Shown here piece by piece: positions 7,865 to 16,810 of a DNA stretch of 64,000 bases. The stretch is taken from positions 1,116,001-1,180,000 of the forward strand of contig NZ_CP090096.1 in assembly GCF_021391675.1 (NCBI RefSeq). Direction: 5' to 3'. The notes beneath the pieces were generated by a model. It was not told where the DNA came from, did not search any database, and worked only from the letters and a program-made list of their open reading frames with translations. The stretch is from Neorhizobium galegae. Its GTDB lineage: Bacteria; Pseudomonadota; Alphaproteobacteria; Rhizobiales; Rhizobiaceae. A program made the position numbers and the translations under genes. Position 1 is the stretch's first letter; the number at the start of each line of letters is the position of its first letter.

Positions 7865-8935
7865 TCAGCTCAGAATCCACTGTTCGAAGCGCTGGGTTAG
7901 TTCGTCCTGATGCTCTGCCCAATAGGCAGCATTAAGAACAGCCAGGCCCTTGATGTTGGCGGGTGCCGTCGGCAGAAGCTGAGCCTTTTCGGCGCTCAGA
8001 TGCTCGTAGGCCTTCATGTTGGTCGGGCCGCAAGCCAGGATGCCCGTATAAGCTGCCTGACGTTTTGCATCCAGGCACCATTCGATGAACTTGCGGGCAA
8101 GATCGGCCTTTTTTGTGTTGCCAGCAATGGTCCACCCATCGATGTTGAACAGGCCGCCATTCCAGACGATGCCTGCCGGTGCGCCGGCATTGATGGCTGC
8201 TTGTGCGCGGGTCGACCAGGTCGACATCATGTCCAGTTCGCCATTCTGAAGAAGCTGGGTTGCATGAGCACCCGAAGTCCACCAGATGTCGATGCTGGAC
8301 TTGACCTTGTCGAGGCTCTTGAAGGCGCGATCGACGTCGAGCGGATAAAGCTTGTCGAGCGGAACGCCATCAGCGAGCAATGCCATTTCCAGCGTCGTGA
8401 CCGGGCTGCGCCACATGCCACGGCGGCCTTTGAAAGCTTTGGCGTTCCAGAAATCGGCCCAGCTAGTCGGAACCGTCTTCATGGTGTCCTTGCGGTAAGC
8501 CATGGCGAGCGCGAAGATCGCGACGCCGGCGAAATCGGGTTCGAACGTGTGTGGGGCGAAGTCGGCCTTGTTGGGGACCTCGATGTTAAGGGGCAACATA
8601 TAGTTGTTGCCGAGCTTGCGGATGCGCAGCACGTGTTCCGGCGTCATCAGGGCGACGTCGAACAGCTTGGTGTCGGTATCGATCGCCATCTTGTACTGCG
8701 GGATCGGATCTGGCTCGTTGGTATTGGTCTGTATGGCAACACCCGTCTCGGCGGCAAAGGTGTCGTAGAAGGCAACCTTGAAACCTTCGTAGAAGGCGCC
8801 GCCCATGTCGCGTACGACCAGCGTTTCGCCGGCAAATACGCGGTTGCCCTTCAGAATGACCGGAGCTGCAAGCGCCACGGCGGCAAGCCCGGTCGTCGTC
8901 TTCATGAAACCACGGCGTGATACATTGTTATTCAT
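7865..8935 (-). CDS. ABC transporter substrate-binding protein, PotD/extracellular family 1-like
   Basis: A 356-residue periplasmic receptor. The N-terminus carries a twin-arginine signal (SRRGFMKTTTGLAAVALAAP, residues 5-24), so export in folded form is likely. The body is of the spermidine/putrescine receptor class: LVVRDMGGAFYEGFKVAFYDTFAAETG, then ALMTPEHVLRIRKLG and WCLDAKRQAAYTG. It is the first transporter gene after the M20 and GH3 enzymes on the same strand. The ligand is uncertain; PotD-like receptors take polyamines but also opines, thiamine and other small cations, and the neighbouring amidohydrolase and glycosidase hint at a conjugated amine. Confidence 0.9.
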   Translation of the reverse strand: MNNNVSRRGFMKTTTGLAAVALAAPVILKGNRVFAGETLVVRDMGGAFYEGFKVAFYDTFAAETGVAIQTNTNEPDPIPQYKMAIDTDTKLFDVALMTPEHVLRIRKLGNNYMLPLNIEVPNKADFAPHTFEPDFAGVAIFALAMAYRKDTMKTVPTSWADFWNAKAFKGRRGMWRSPVTTLEMALLADGVPLDKLYPLDVDRAFKSLDKVKSSIDIWWTSGAHATQLLQNGELDMMSTWSTRAQAAINAGAPAGIVWNGGLFNIDGWTIAGNTKKADLARKFIEWCLDAKRQAAYTGILACGPTNMKAYEHLSAEKAQLLPTAPANIKGLAVLNAAYWAEHQDELTQRFEQWILS

Positions 8936-9002
8936 TTTTACCCTCCGGCGTTTATTTGACCTTCGTCAGCTTTACTCTTCCCGTCGCGGCGGCTTCGGTA
9001 AA

Positions 9003-10208
9003 TTACATTTTTCCGTGCATCTGCTTTGGCTCATGCGAAGCAAGCGGCCGACGGCTTGCGCAAAACCGAATGACGGCCTCAGCAAGCACTGCATCGCACA
9101 TGGCAAGCTGCGTTTCCTCGATGAATTCGTCCGGGCGGTGCCCCTGATCCATGTTGCCGGGGCCGCAGATCACCACGGGAACATCCAGCGCCTGGGCAAA
9201 CAGACCCGCCTCCGTGCCGAAGCTGACACGGCACTCCCTGGCTCCCTTCGGCAGGCACGAGGCAAATGCCTGCACCATCGGATGGCTGCGATCAACAGAA
9301 TGGCCCGGATAGTTGCCGGTGATCTCGATGTCGATCGATGCCTCCTTGAAGCGATCCTTGTGCGGGGCCACGGCTGCCGCGCCGGCCTTGCGGACCTGCT
9401 CGGCAAGAGCAAGCGGATCGTCGGCCGCCATCATGCGGCATTCCATCAGCAGTTCCGCTTGATCCGGCACCAGATTGACCGCGGTTCCACCCGACAACTT
9501 GCCGACATGCACCGTTGCGTAGGGCACCGAGTAGCCGGGTTCACGCGAACCTCGGGCTTCGATCTCGTCCTGTAATTTCCGCAGGCCGGATACGAAGTCG
9601 GTGGCGATATGCAGCGCATTGAGTGCAAGCGGCGCTTCGGCGGAATGGCGCGGAACGCCCCGGGCCCTGACGTGAAAAGCCATCTTACCCTTGTGGCCGA
9701 GACCAAGCTGCATCGATGTCGGCTCACCGACGACGATCAGGTCGGGCAGGATGTCCCGCCCCACAATTTCTTCAAGCATCGGCCTGACGCCGACGCAGCC
9801 GATCTCCTCATCATAGGAGATGGCGAGCCATAGCGGAGCGGCCAGGCTTCTGGCATCGATCGCCTCGGCCAGCGCCACGGCGGAAGCAACAAAGCCCTTC
9901 ATGTCAGTCGTGCCGCGCCCGTAAAGCCTGCCATCTTTCCGGATCAGGCTGAAAGGGGGAACCGTCCAGTCCTGCCCAGCGGCCGGCACCACGTCGACAT
10001 GTCCCGAGAGCATCAGCCCTCCTGGCACATCAGGCCCCAGACGCACCAGAAGTGCGGCCTTTTGCCCGCTGGTATCGTAGAAGCGCTCGCAGACGGCACC
10101 GGTATTCGCCAGCTTCGCCTCGATCTCCTCGATCAGCGGCAGGTTCGTCTCGGAACTGACCGTCGGATGAGCGACCAGGCGCTCCAGCCAATCCTCAGTC
10201 GCGGTCAC
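9003..10208 (-). CDS. M20 family deacylase, acetylornithine deacetylase (ArgE)-like
   Basis: A 401-residue di-zinc M20 peptidase-family hydrolase. Seen: metal-binding SGHVDVVP (about residue 70), bridging Asp in GRGTTDMKG (about 101), catalytic Glu pair in YDEEIGCVG (about 132), GEPTSM and the dimerisation-domain RGVPRHSAE. ArgE and its relatives remove acyl groups from N-acyl amino acids. Here it sits between a glycosidase and a polyamine-type importer, so a catabolic N-acyl or amide substrate is more likely than arginine biosynthesis. Its start overlaps the GH3 stop by 4 bp (10205-10208), indicating translational coupling. Confidence 0.88.
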   Translation of the reverse strand: MTATEDWLERLVAHPTVSSETNLPLIEEIEAKLANTGAVCERFYDTSGQKAALLVRLGPDVPGGLMLSGHVDVVPAAGQDWTVPPFSLIRKDGRLYGRGTTDMKGFVASAVALAEAIDARSLAAPLWLAISYDEEIGCVGVRPMLEEIVGRDILPDLIVVGEPTSMQLGLGHKGKMAFHVRARGVPRHSAEAPLALNALHIATDFVSGLRKLQDEIEARGSREPGYSVPYATVHVGKLSGGTAVNLVPDQAELLMECRMMAADDPLALAEQVRKAGAAAVAPHKDRFKEASIDIEITGNYPGHSVDRSHPMVQAFASCLPKGARECRVSFGTEAGLFAQALDVPVVICGPGNMDQGHRPDEFIEETQLAMCDAVLAEAVIRFCASRRPLASHEPKQMHGKM

Positions 10209-12547
10209 AGTTCTGACTCCGCCCCGCCCATCGCCGCGTTGATTTCGAAGATCAGTCCGGCAACCTCGGCCTCCGGAATGGAAACACGAAGGCGGCGTTC
10301 GAGTGAAGTGAAGATGCCGAAGAATGAGTTCGCGCAGTGATTGAGCATACGCATCGCATCCTCTTGCGAAATATTGTAGCGGTTCGTCAAATAGGCGCAG
10401 ATGTGTTCGCAGGCGATGGCATTCGGCAGGACGTAGGCCGGCTGGGTATCGTAGGCGATACGACGGAACGGCAGAACCGAAGGCTTGATCATCAGATCGG
10501 CCGAGAGCTTTGGATCACGCGAAGAGGCGCCGACGACCAGCCGGGCTTCGACACCCTCCAGCACCCAGCGCGCGAGCGCCGGGTCCCAAATCGCCAGATC
10601 CGAACCCGTGATGGTGATTTCGACCCGCTTGCTTTCGCCCGGCGCCAGCACCGGCTTGGCAAAACCCTTGAGTTCCTGCGGTGAACGCTTCAGCCGCTTG
10701 CCGGGCGCCTGCAGATAAAGCTGTGCGACTTCAGCACCGGTCCGGTGACCCGTATTGGTAATGGTGAAGGCGACGGTGATTGCATCGTGAAGCCCAATCT
10801 GTGCCGATGAAACCGCCAGGTCGGAATAGGCAAAGCTGGTATAGCTAAGGCCATGGCCGAAGGCGAACAGCGGCTCGATTTCGCGCAGATCGTAGGCGCG
10901 ATAGCCGACATGAATGCCCTCGCCATAGATGTGCCGGCCGTTTTCACCTGGATAATGCAGGAAGCCGGGCACGTCTGCCAGACGCTTCGGGAAGGTGACG
11001 GAGAGCTTACCGGACGGGTTGACCGTGCCTGTCAGAATGTCGGCAACCGCCCCACCCATAGCCTGTCCGGAATAGAAGGTCACGAGCACCGCGCCGACCT
11101 GATCGACCCACGGCATTTCCACCGCATCCGGGCAGGCGATCACCACCGCCACTTTTTCCGAGGCCGCCGCGAGGGCTGCGATCATCGCATCCTGACCGGG
11201 GCCGAGCGCCAGCGTGGTGCGGTCGGAGCCTTCACCGTCATATGCGCCTTCGGTCGAGGTGTAGACCAGAACCAGATCCGCCTTGGCCGCGAGCGCCAGC
11301 GTTTCGGCATCGGCTTCCTGGCGGAACGTCAGGACGTGGTCCGTTCCCAGAGCCTGTTCCAGCTGCTCCAGCGGCTGGTCGACCATGGTCGGGATCGTCG
11401 TGGCGCAACCCGAACCCTGGATGACCGGAATGCCGGCATCGCGGCCGACAACCAGAATGTTCATCATGTCGGGCTGGATCGGCAGCAGACCTTCGTTGCG
11501 CACGAGAACCATCGAGGCCGCGGCCATCGCGCGCGCTTCGGCATGGTGTTCCTCGGCAGTATAGACCGGCAGCGGTTGGCTTGCGCCTGCGTTGCAGCGC
11601 TCGATCATCTCCAGCATGCGCCGGCACGACAGGTTCGCCACCTCGACCGGAACGGCGCCGCAGTCGAGCGCCGCGAGAAGATCCGCCTTGCGACGCGGGC
11701 TTTCCGGCATATCGAGATCACCACCAGCCATCAACGAGACCGGACGGTCCTTGATGCCGTGCCAGTCCGAAACGACCACGCCGTCAAAGCCCCATTCGTC
11801 GCGCAGGACCCCATTGAGGAGCCAGGGGTCCTGCGAGGCCTGCACACCATTCAGGCGGTTATAGGAGGACATGATCGTCCAGGGTTTGGACTGCCTGATG
11901 GCGATCTCGAAACCCTTGAGGTAGATTTCCCGCAGCGCCCGTTCTTCAACGACGCTGTCCATCGTGGTGCGCTCGACTTCGGAATTGTTGCAGGCGAAAT
12001 GTTTGAGCGAGGTCCCGACACCCTGCGACTGGATGCCCTCGATGACCGCCGCCGACAGTTTGCCGGTGACCAGTGGATCTTCCGAGTAATATTCATAGGA
12101 ACGGCCGGCAAGCGGCGTACGGCGCAGGTTGATGCCGGGGCCGAGCAGCATATGGACGCCCATGGCGCGGCATTCCTGGCCGAGCAACACGCCAAGCCGC
12201 TGCATCAGATCCTCATCCCAGCTGTTGCCCATGGCGGAACCGTTGGGGAAGCAGGTCGCCGGCTTCATTTCGCCCCAGGCGATGGCGACGTCGCTGGCGC
12301 GCTGGTTGACTACCGACAGGAAGGCATCGAGATCCATGCCGCCGCGCTCATCACTGTCAATCTGCGGGATCGAATAACGTACGCCATAGGTGCCATCGGT
12401 CATGACGATCGGCTTGATGCCGTAAGCGGGAACCGCCGCAGTTTTCCACATTCCGAAGCCGGAAAGCAGATCGACCTTTTCCTGGTTGGTCATCCTATCG
12501 ACAATGGAAGCTATCGTCTGGTCTGCGGACTGGCTCTTCTCGGGCAT
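10205..12547 (-). CDS. Glycoside hydrolase family 3, beta-glucosidase-like
   Basis: A 780-residue cytoplasmic GH3 enzyme without a signal peptide. Domains: N-terminal barrel (about 10-300) with KHFACNNSE and the nucleophile Asp in GVVVSDWHG; alpha/beta sandwich (about 330-560) with VVIACPDAVEMPWVDQ and VTFYSGQAMGGAVADILTG; fibronectin III-like domain (about 590-690) with GAEVAQLYLQAP. A further stretch of about 80 residues at the C-terminus is not part of a standard GH3. The family releases beta-linked sugars from disaccharides or glycosides. Coupling to the M20 enzyme and the importer suggests an imported glycosylated amide or amine. The LysR gene lies just upstream on the same strand. Confidence 0.92.
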   Translation of the reverse strand: MPEKSQSADQTIASIVDRMTNQEKVDLLSGFGMWKTAAVPAYGIKPIVMTDGTYGVRYSIPQIDSDERGGMDLDAFLSVVNQRASDVAIAWGEMKPATCFPNGSAMGNSWDEDLMQRLGVLLGQECRAMGVHMLLGPGINLRRTPLAGRSYEYYSEDPLVTGKLSAAVIEGIQSQGVGTSLKHFACNNSEVERTTMDSVVEERALREIYLKGFEIAIRQSKPWTIMSSYNRLNGVQASQDPWLLNGVLRDEWGFDGVVVSDWHGIKDRPVSLMAGGDLDMPESPRRKADLLAALDCGAVPVEVANLSCRRMLEMIERCNAGASQPLPVYTAEEHHAEARAMAAASMVLVRNEGLLPIQPDMMNILVVGRDAGIPVIQGSGCATTIPTMVDQPLEQLEQALGTDHVLTFRQEADAETLALAAKADLVLVYTSTEGAYDGEGSDRTTLALGPGQDAMIAALAAASEKVAVVIACPDAVEMPWVDQVGAVLVTFYSGQAMGGAVADILTGTVNPSGKLSVTFPKRLADVPGFLHYPGENGRHIYGEGIHVGYRAYDLREIEPLFAFGHGLSYTSFAYSDLAVSSAQIGLHDAITVAFTITNTGHRTGAEVAQLYLQAPGKRLKRSPQELKGFAKPVLAPGESKRVEITITGSDLAIWDPALARWVLEGVEARLVVGASSRDPKLSADLMIKPSVLPFRRIAYDTQPAYVLPNAIACEHICAYLTNRYNISQEDAMRMLNHCANSFFGIFTSLERRLRVSIPEAEVAGLIFEINAAMGGAESEL

Positions 12548-12668
12548 GCTGGACTCCGTGATGCGGCACCCACCGCACTGGTCATGCGGCGTTTGGCGCG
12601 CACACTGTCAGCCGACGGTCAAAAAGAAAAATAGGATATTCGGAACTGGTGCTTTGAAAAAAGCGAGC

Positions 12669-13622
12669 CTAGCTCTGCCCCGTCCGACGCAGGTTGAGGA
12701 TCGGAGCTTCCATGCCGGGCACGTAACTGTCGGAAATCAGATGGCTGCAATGCTCTTCGAAGGTCCGCACTAGCCGGGTGGAGACCTGCTGGCCTACGCG
12801 GATCAGACCAATGCGCATCGGCTTGTGATCACCCGACAGACGGAGGCCGACAAGCCCCCGGCCGTCCAGCGCCGCCTTGTTCTTGGGCCGGACGTTAGCG
12901 AGCGTGTAACCATACCGGCTGGCGACCATCGTGCGGATGACTTCCTGATGCTGGATCTGAGCAACAATATTCGGGTTGGCACCGGCAGCAGCAAAAAGCC
13001 CTAGGAAATAATCCCGTGACAGCGGCAGATCGAGCAAGATGAATTCGTATTCTTCCAATTCGGCAAGCGAGATCGCTGAACGCTCCGCCAGTGGATCGGT
13101 CTCGGCTACCTGGACATAAGGCGGCAGTTCGGCAAGCGGCGTAAACTCGAAGCCCTCGGGGACCGACAGATCGTAGGAGAGTGCAATATCCAGTTCGGCG
13201 CGCTCCAGCCGCGTCAGCAGCGTACGATGATCCGCGACAGTCGGCCGGACCGTTACGCCGGGATAGGCAGCCTTGAAGCTCTGGCTTACTTCCGGCAGCA
13301 ACATAGGCGCAAAGGTCAAAAGGCACCCAAGCGACAATGTTCCGCGAATCTGATCCGTCGCTTCGGACGCTGCCGTATAGAGGTTCTGGGCCTGCTCGAT
13401 CACTGCCTTGGCCTGCAGCAGCAGTTTCTGGCCGGCCGGTGTCAGCGACAGACCCTGCGCGTGGCGCCTCAGGAAAAGCTGGGTGTTGAGCTCGATTTCC
13501 AGCTGAGAGATTGCGGTGGAGATGGAGGGTTGCGAAACACGGATGCGATCCGATGCGAGCGTGATGGAACCGGCCTCGGCGGTGGCGATAAAATATTCGA
13601 GCTGACGCAGTGTGAAGCGCAT
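12669..13622 (-). CDS. LysR family transcriptional regulator
   Basis: A 317-residue regulator. The N-terminal winged helix-turn-helix reads MRFTLRQLEYFIATAEAGSITLASDRIRVSQPSISTAISQLE (given in parts: FTLRQLEYFIATAEAGSITL and RVSQPSISTAISQLE). The effector domain follows from about residue 90. An in-frame ATG 18 bp upstream exists, but the start at 13622 matches the usual LysR length before the first helix. It is divergent from the flavin monooxygenase operon at 13904 and co-oriented with the GH3 operon, so it could control either or both. The 280-bp divergent gap leaves room for LysR sites. Confidence 0.9.
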   Translation of the reverse strand: MRFTLRQLEYFIATAEAGSITLASDRIRVSQPSISTAISQLEIELNTQLFLRRHAQGLSLTPAGQKLLLQAKAVIEQAQNLYTAASEATDQIRGTLSLGCLLTFAPMLLPEVSQSFKAAYPGVTVRPTVADHRTLLTRLERAELDIALSYDLSVPEGFEFTPLAELPPYVQVAETDPLAERSAISLAELEEYEFILLDLPLSRDYFLGLFAAAGANPNIVAQIQHQEVIRTMVASRYGYTLANVRPKNKAALDGRGLVGLRLSGDHKPMRIGLIRVGQQVSTRLVRTFEEHCSHLISDSYVPGMEAPILNLRRTGQS

Positions 13623-13903
13623 TTGAGGCCCCGATGCCAAATGTCACGCCCGACGGCCGACGGGTAAGCCCATGCCAATGCGAAGGGATGGAGACCAGCT
13701 TATTATTTGCGGTTTTCCAAAATGTAAATGTTCTCCTGCTGCCGGTCCTGGCGACAGCGTTTCAACGCGCCGCCTTGACTACTTTCGGCAATCCTAACCA
13801 GTGCTGCAGCAAATCGTAATTTTCCGAATGCCAACCGTTCGCTAGAGCGGAACCATAGCTGACGCCGATCGGCAGGTCTGGCGAAACAGAAAAGGGCGAG
13901 TGC

Positions 13904-15154
13904 ATGTCAGTCGAGAAAATCCACACGCTGGTTGTCGGAGCCGGCCAGGCAGGTGTGGCAATGAGCGAACACTTGAGCCGCAACGGCGTCGACTACATCG
14001 TGCTGGAGCGCGGCCGCATTGCCGAACGCTGGCGTTCGATGCGCTGGGATTCGCTCGTTGCCAACGGTCCCGCCTGGCACGACCGTTTTCCCGGCATGGA
14101 ATTTCCCGGCCATCCGGATGCGTTCGTGTCCAAGGATGGCGTCGCCGATTATTTCGAAGCCTATGCCGACATGCACAAGGCACCGATCCGCTGCGGTGTC
14201 GAAGTCACCAAGGTCGAACGGCTTGAAGACCGCCCCGGCTTCCGCGTCGAAACGTCCGATGGCGCGATCGAAGCCCTCAATGTCGTCGTCGCCACCGGAC
14301 CGTTCCAGAGCCCGAGCATTCCCCCGATCGTGCCCGCGGATGCCAGGGTCGCGCAGATACACTCGAGCGAGTACCACAATCCCTCCCAGCTTGCAGACGG
14401 CGCCGTGCTGGTCGTCGGCGCCGGTTCGTCTGGCGTCCAGATTGCCGAGGAGCTGTTGCTTTCCGGCCGCAAGGTCTACCTATCCGTCGGCCCGCATGAC
14501 CGCCCTCCCCGCGCCTATCGCAGCCGCGATTTCGTCTGGTGGCTCGGTGTTCTCGGCAAATGGGACGCACAGGCGCAGGCTTCTGGCTCGGAGCATGTGA
14601 CCATTGCCGTCAGCGGCGCACACGGCGGCAAGACGATCGACTTCCGCCGCCTGGCATCGCAGGGCATGGTGCTTGCCGGCATGACCGCCGCATACCGTGA
14701 GGGATCGGTTTCCTTTGCCGACGATCTTGCACGCAACCTCGATCGCGGCGACCAGAATTACCTGTCGCTGCTCGACGAGGCAGACGCATTTGTCGCCCGC
14801 AACGGTCTCGATCTTCCGCAGGAGCCGGCTGCGCGTATCCTCGGGCCTGAGGTCGACTGTGTCATCAACCCGCTGCGCGAACTGAACCTGCACGACGCCG
14901 GCGTCACCACCATCATCTGGGCGACGGGCTTTGTCTCGGACTATAGCTGGCTGAAGGTCAATGCCTTCGACGTGGCCGGTCGCCCCAAACACCAGCGCGG
15001 CGTCTCGGCAGAAAAAGGCATCTATTTCCTCGGCCTTCCATGGCTCTCCGGCCGCGGCTCCAGCTTCATCTGGGGTGTCTGGCACGACGCCAAACACGTG
15101 GCCGACCACATCGCCATCCAGGACAATTACCTCGCCTACGCACCGAAATCCTGA
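13904..15154 (+). CDS. FAD/NAD(P)-dependent flavin monooxygenase (FMO/BVMO-like)
   Basis: A 416-residue cytoplasmic flavoenzyme with two Rossmann nucleotide-binding motifs: VVGAGQAGVAMSEHL (FAD, about residue 10) and VVGAGSSGVQIAEEL (NADPH, about 170). ATGF (in IIWATGFVSDYSWL, about 345) is the conserved C-terminal motif of flavin monooxygenases. Family members hydroxylate or oxygenate N- or S-containing soft nucleophiles or act as Baeyer-Villiger enzymes. It heads a plus-strand set with a RidA protein and a DUF1028 protein. RidA commonly removes reactive enamine or imine products, which fits oxidation of a nitrogen compound. Substrate unknown. Confidence 0.88.
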   Translation: MSVEKIHTLVVGAGQAGVAMSEHLSRNGVDYIVLERGRIAERWRSMRWDSLVANGPAWHDRFPGMEFPGHPDAFVSKDGVADYFEAYADMHKAPIRCGVEVTKVERLEDRPGFRVETSDGAIEALNVVVATGPFQSPSIPPIVPADARVAQIHSSEYHNPSQLADGAVLVVGAGSSGVQIAEELLLSGRKVYLSVGPHDRPPRAYRSRDFVWWLGVLGKWDAQAQASGSEHVTIAVSGAHGGKTIDFRRLASQGMVLAGMTAAYREGSVSFADDLARNLDRGDQNYLSLLDEADAFVARNGLDLPQEPAARILGPEVDCVINPLRELNLHDAGVTTIIWATGFVSDYSWLKVNAFDVAGRPKHQRGVSAEKGIYFLGLPWLSGRGSSFIWGVWHDAKHVADHIAIQDNYLAYAPKS

Positions 15155-15208
15155 TCGACGGGCATAGACCTGCCGGCATCCTGCATGAACAATCCGATGG
15201 AGAAGAGA

Positions 15209-15622
15209 ATGGCACATAGGCGCATTCGCAAGTTCAACACCAAGGAAACCTATCCCGAGCAGAAGCTCGACAACGACCTCTGCCAGGCGGTTGTCGCTCG
15301 CGGCACGATGATCTTTCTGCGTGGCCAGTGCCCGCAGGATCTTGATACCGCCAAGAACATCGAGAGCCATGATCCGGTGGAGCAGACGCACAAGGTGATG
15401 CAGAACATTCGCCAACTGGTGCAGGAATCCGGCGGCCAAATGGAACATGTGACGAAGCTAGTTGTCTATCTGACCGACGTTCGCCACCGCGAGGCCGTCT
15501 ACCGGACTATGGGCGAATATATCCAAGGCGTCTTCCCGGTCTGCACTGGGCTTGTCGTCGTGGCGTTGGCACGGCCGGAATGGCTTGTGGAGATCGACGC
15601 GACAGCCGTCATTCCGGACTGA
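15209..15622 (+). CDS. RidA/YjgF family protein (reactive intermediate deaminase-like)
   Basis: A 137-residue protein of the Rid superfamily, which hydrolyses enamine/imine intermediates or acts as a pathway accessory (RutC is one member). Seen: FLRGQCPQD near the subunit interface, MQNIRQLVQESGGQMEHVTKLVVYLTD in the helix-strand core and PEWLVEIDATAVI as the typical C-terminal strand. The ATG at 15209 has GGAGA 5-6 bp upstream; an in-frame ATG at 15185 lacks such a site. It is about 55 bp after the flavin monooxygenase and almost certainly cotranscribed. Confidence 0.88.
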   Translation: MAHRRIRKFNTKETYPEQKLDNDLCQAVVARGTMIFLRGQCPQDLDTAKNIESHDPVEQTHKVMQNIRQLVQESGGQMEHVTKLVVYLTDVRHREAVYRTMGEYIQGVFPVCTGLVVVALARPEWLVEIDATAVIPD

Positions 15623-15710
15623 TATTATTTCCGAGCGTTCGGCAGGCATTCACCAACCGGCGCAAGCTGCAGACCGAGGACTTATCCACGGTCCTGACAC
15701 AGGAGCTCTC

Positions 15711-16388
15711 ATGACCTTCTCCATCGTCGCTCGCTGTGAGCAGACCGGCCAGTTCGGTGTGGCGATTTCGTCTTCCTCTCCCGCAGTGGCCGCACGTTGC
15801 GCCTGGGCTCGAGCCGGCATCGGCGCTGTTGCAACGCAGAACGTTACCAATCCGGCACTCGGTCCCAAAATGCTTGGCGAACTCGGAAGCGGAGCGAGCG
15901 CAGCAGAGGCCGTGACAGTGGCGCAACAGAGCGATGATTTTCCAGACTATCGCCAGTTGCTGGCGGTGGATGCGCACGGCGGGACGGCTATCCATTCCGG
16001 CCGCAACGCTCTTGGAACCTGGACCTCGGCCATCGGTCATCAATGTGTTGCCGCCGGCAACCTTCTGGCCAATGACGGCGTGCCGAAGGTGATGATCGAC
16101 TCATTCGAGGCCACTTCGGGTACTTTGGGTGACCGCCTCATCGCCGCGCTCCGAGCGGCTGTTGATGCGGGCGGCGAAGCCGGCCCGGTTCGGTCGGCGG
16201 GGCTGTTGATTGTCAACAAGGAGCCCTGGCCCTATGCCGAACTGCGGATCGACTGGCTGGACGATGGCTGCCCGATCGCAGCGGTGGCGCGGGCGTGGGA
16301 CGTCTACAAGCCGCAGGCCATGGATTATGTGACACGGGCACTCAACCCGCTGGCCGCTCCATCATACGGTGTACCTGGCGACGAGTGA
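15711..16388 (+). CDS. DUF1028 domain-containing protein
   Basis: A 225-residue protein of DUF1028, a family related to N-terminal-nucleophile hydrolases. The start MTFSIVARCEQTGQFGVAIS is typical: the product begins directly with the conserved TFSIVA strand, whose Thr or Ser may become the nucleophile after Met removal. Later blocks: GAVATQNVTNPALGP, RNALGTWTSAIGHQCVAAGNLL and ELRIDWLDDGCPI. The ATG at 15711 follows AGGAG with a 6-bp spacer. Function is not established; members occur beside RidA and amidohydrolase genes, suggesting hydrolysis of a small amide. It is the last intact gene before the IS701 scrap. Confidence 0.85.
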   Translation: MTFSIVARCEQTGQFGVAISSSSPAVAARCAWARAGIGAVATQNVTNPALGPKMLGELGSGASAAEAVTVAQQSDDFPDYRQLLAVDAHGGTAIHSGRNALGTWTSAIGHQCVAAGNLLANDGVPKVMIDSFEATSGTLGDRLIAALRAAVDAGGEAGPVRSAGLLIVNKEPWPYAELRIDWLDDGCPIAAVARAWDVYKPQAMDYVTRALNPLAAPSYGVPGDE

Positions 16389-16810
16389 CCAATCCGTGGA
16401 GCAAACACCGGCGGGAGATCAGGTGAAAACTGCGAATCCTACAAGGAGCCGTTTTCATGGGTGGCCGCAGATGTGCGGTGTATGGCGTCGGGGACGCAGA
16501 AGGAACCTTGCGCCGAGCCTGCAAAGGCTACGTTCTTGGGGTTAAATCGGACCACCATTTCGGCTCCCGGTCAGGCAAGCCTCCGGTCGCCGGCACAGCT
16601 CAGGAGATCGCCGGTGATCTCGATCCAAAAGCATGGCAGCGTCTTTCCGCCGCCTAAGGGTGGCCATCTGTGAGCGCGGGTTCCAGCACCGAGCACTACG
16701 ATACTCTCCCCTGGCGGCGTCAGTTTCCCTGCCAACAACAAAAGGAATGCTTTCGCCGCTTATGGACATTCGAACCAGCAGCAAATTTACTCATTGGCTT
16801 ACATAGACGC
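16389..16810. other. Intergenic region with transposase scrap
   Basis: About 420 bp between convergent operons. The first half contains the IS701-family remnant at about 16451-16657; the rest (16660-16810) holds nothing I can support. Confidence 0.5.
16451..16657 (+). pseudogene. IS701-family transposase remnant
   Basis: One frame reads VYGVGDAEGTLRRACKGYVLGVKSDHHF...IAGDLDPKAWQRLSAA, matching the core of IS701-type DDE transposases (WVAADSVYGVGD..., then PAEAWQRLSAG). The preceding WVAAD is in a neighbouring frame, so at least one frameshift is present. Only about 70 of roughly 400 codons remain. It marks an old insertion and deletion at the junction between the monooxygenase set and the SsuABC-like operon. 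Confidence 0.7.

Noticed and set aside
10853..12634. Long plus-strand open frame (593 codons) opposite the GH3 gene
   Set aside because: It is the antisense shadow of a high-GC gene: rich in Arg, His, Asp and Gly, no known domain, and the GH3 frame on the other strand has clear catalytic motifs.
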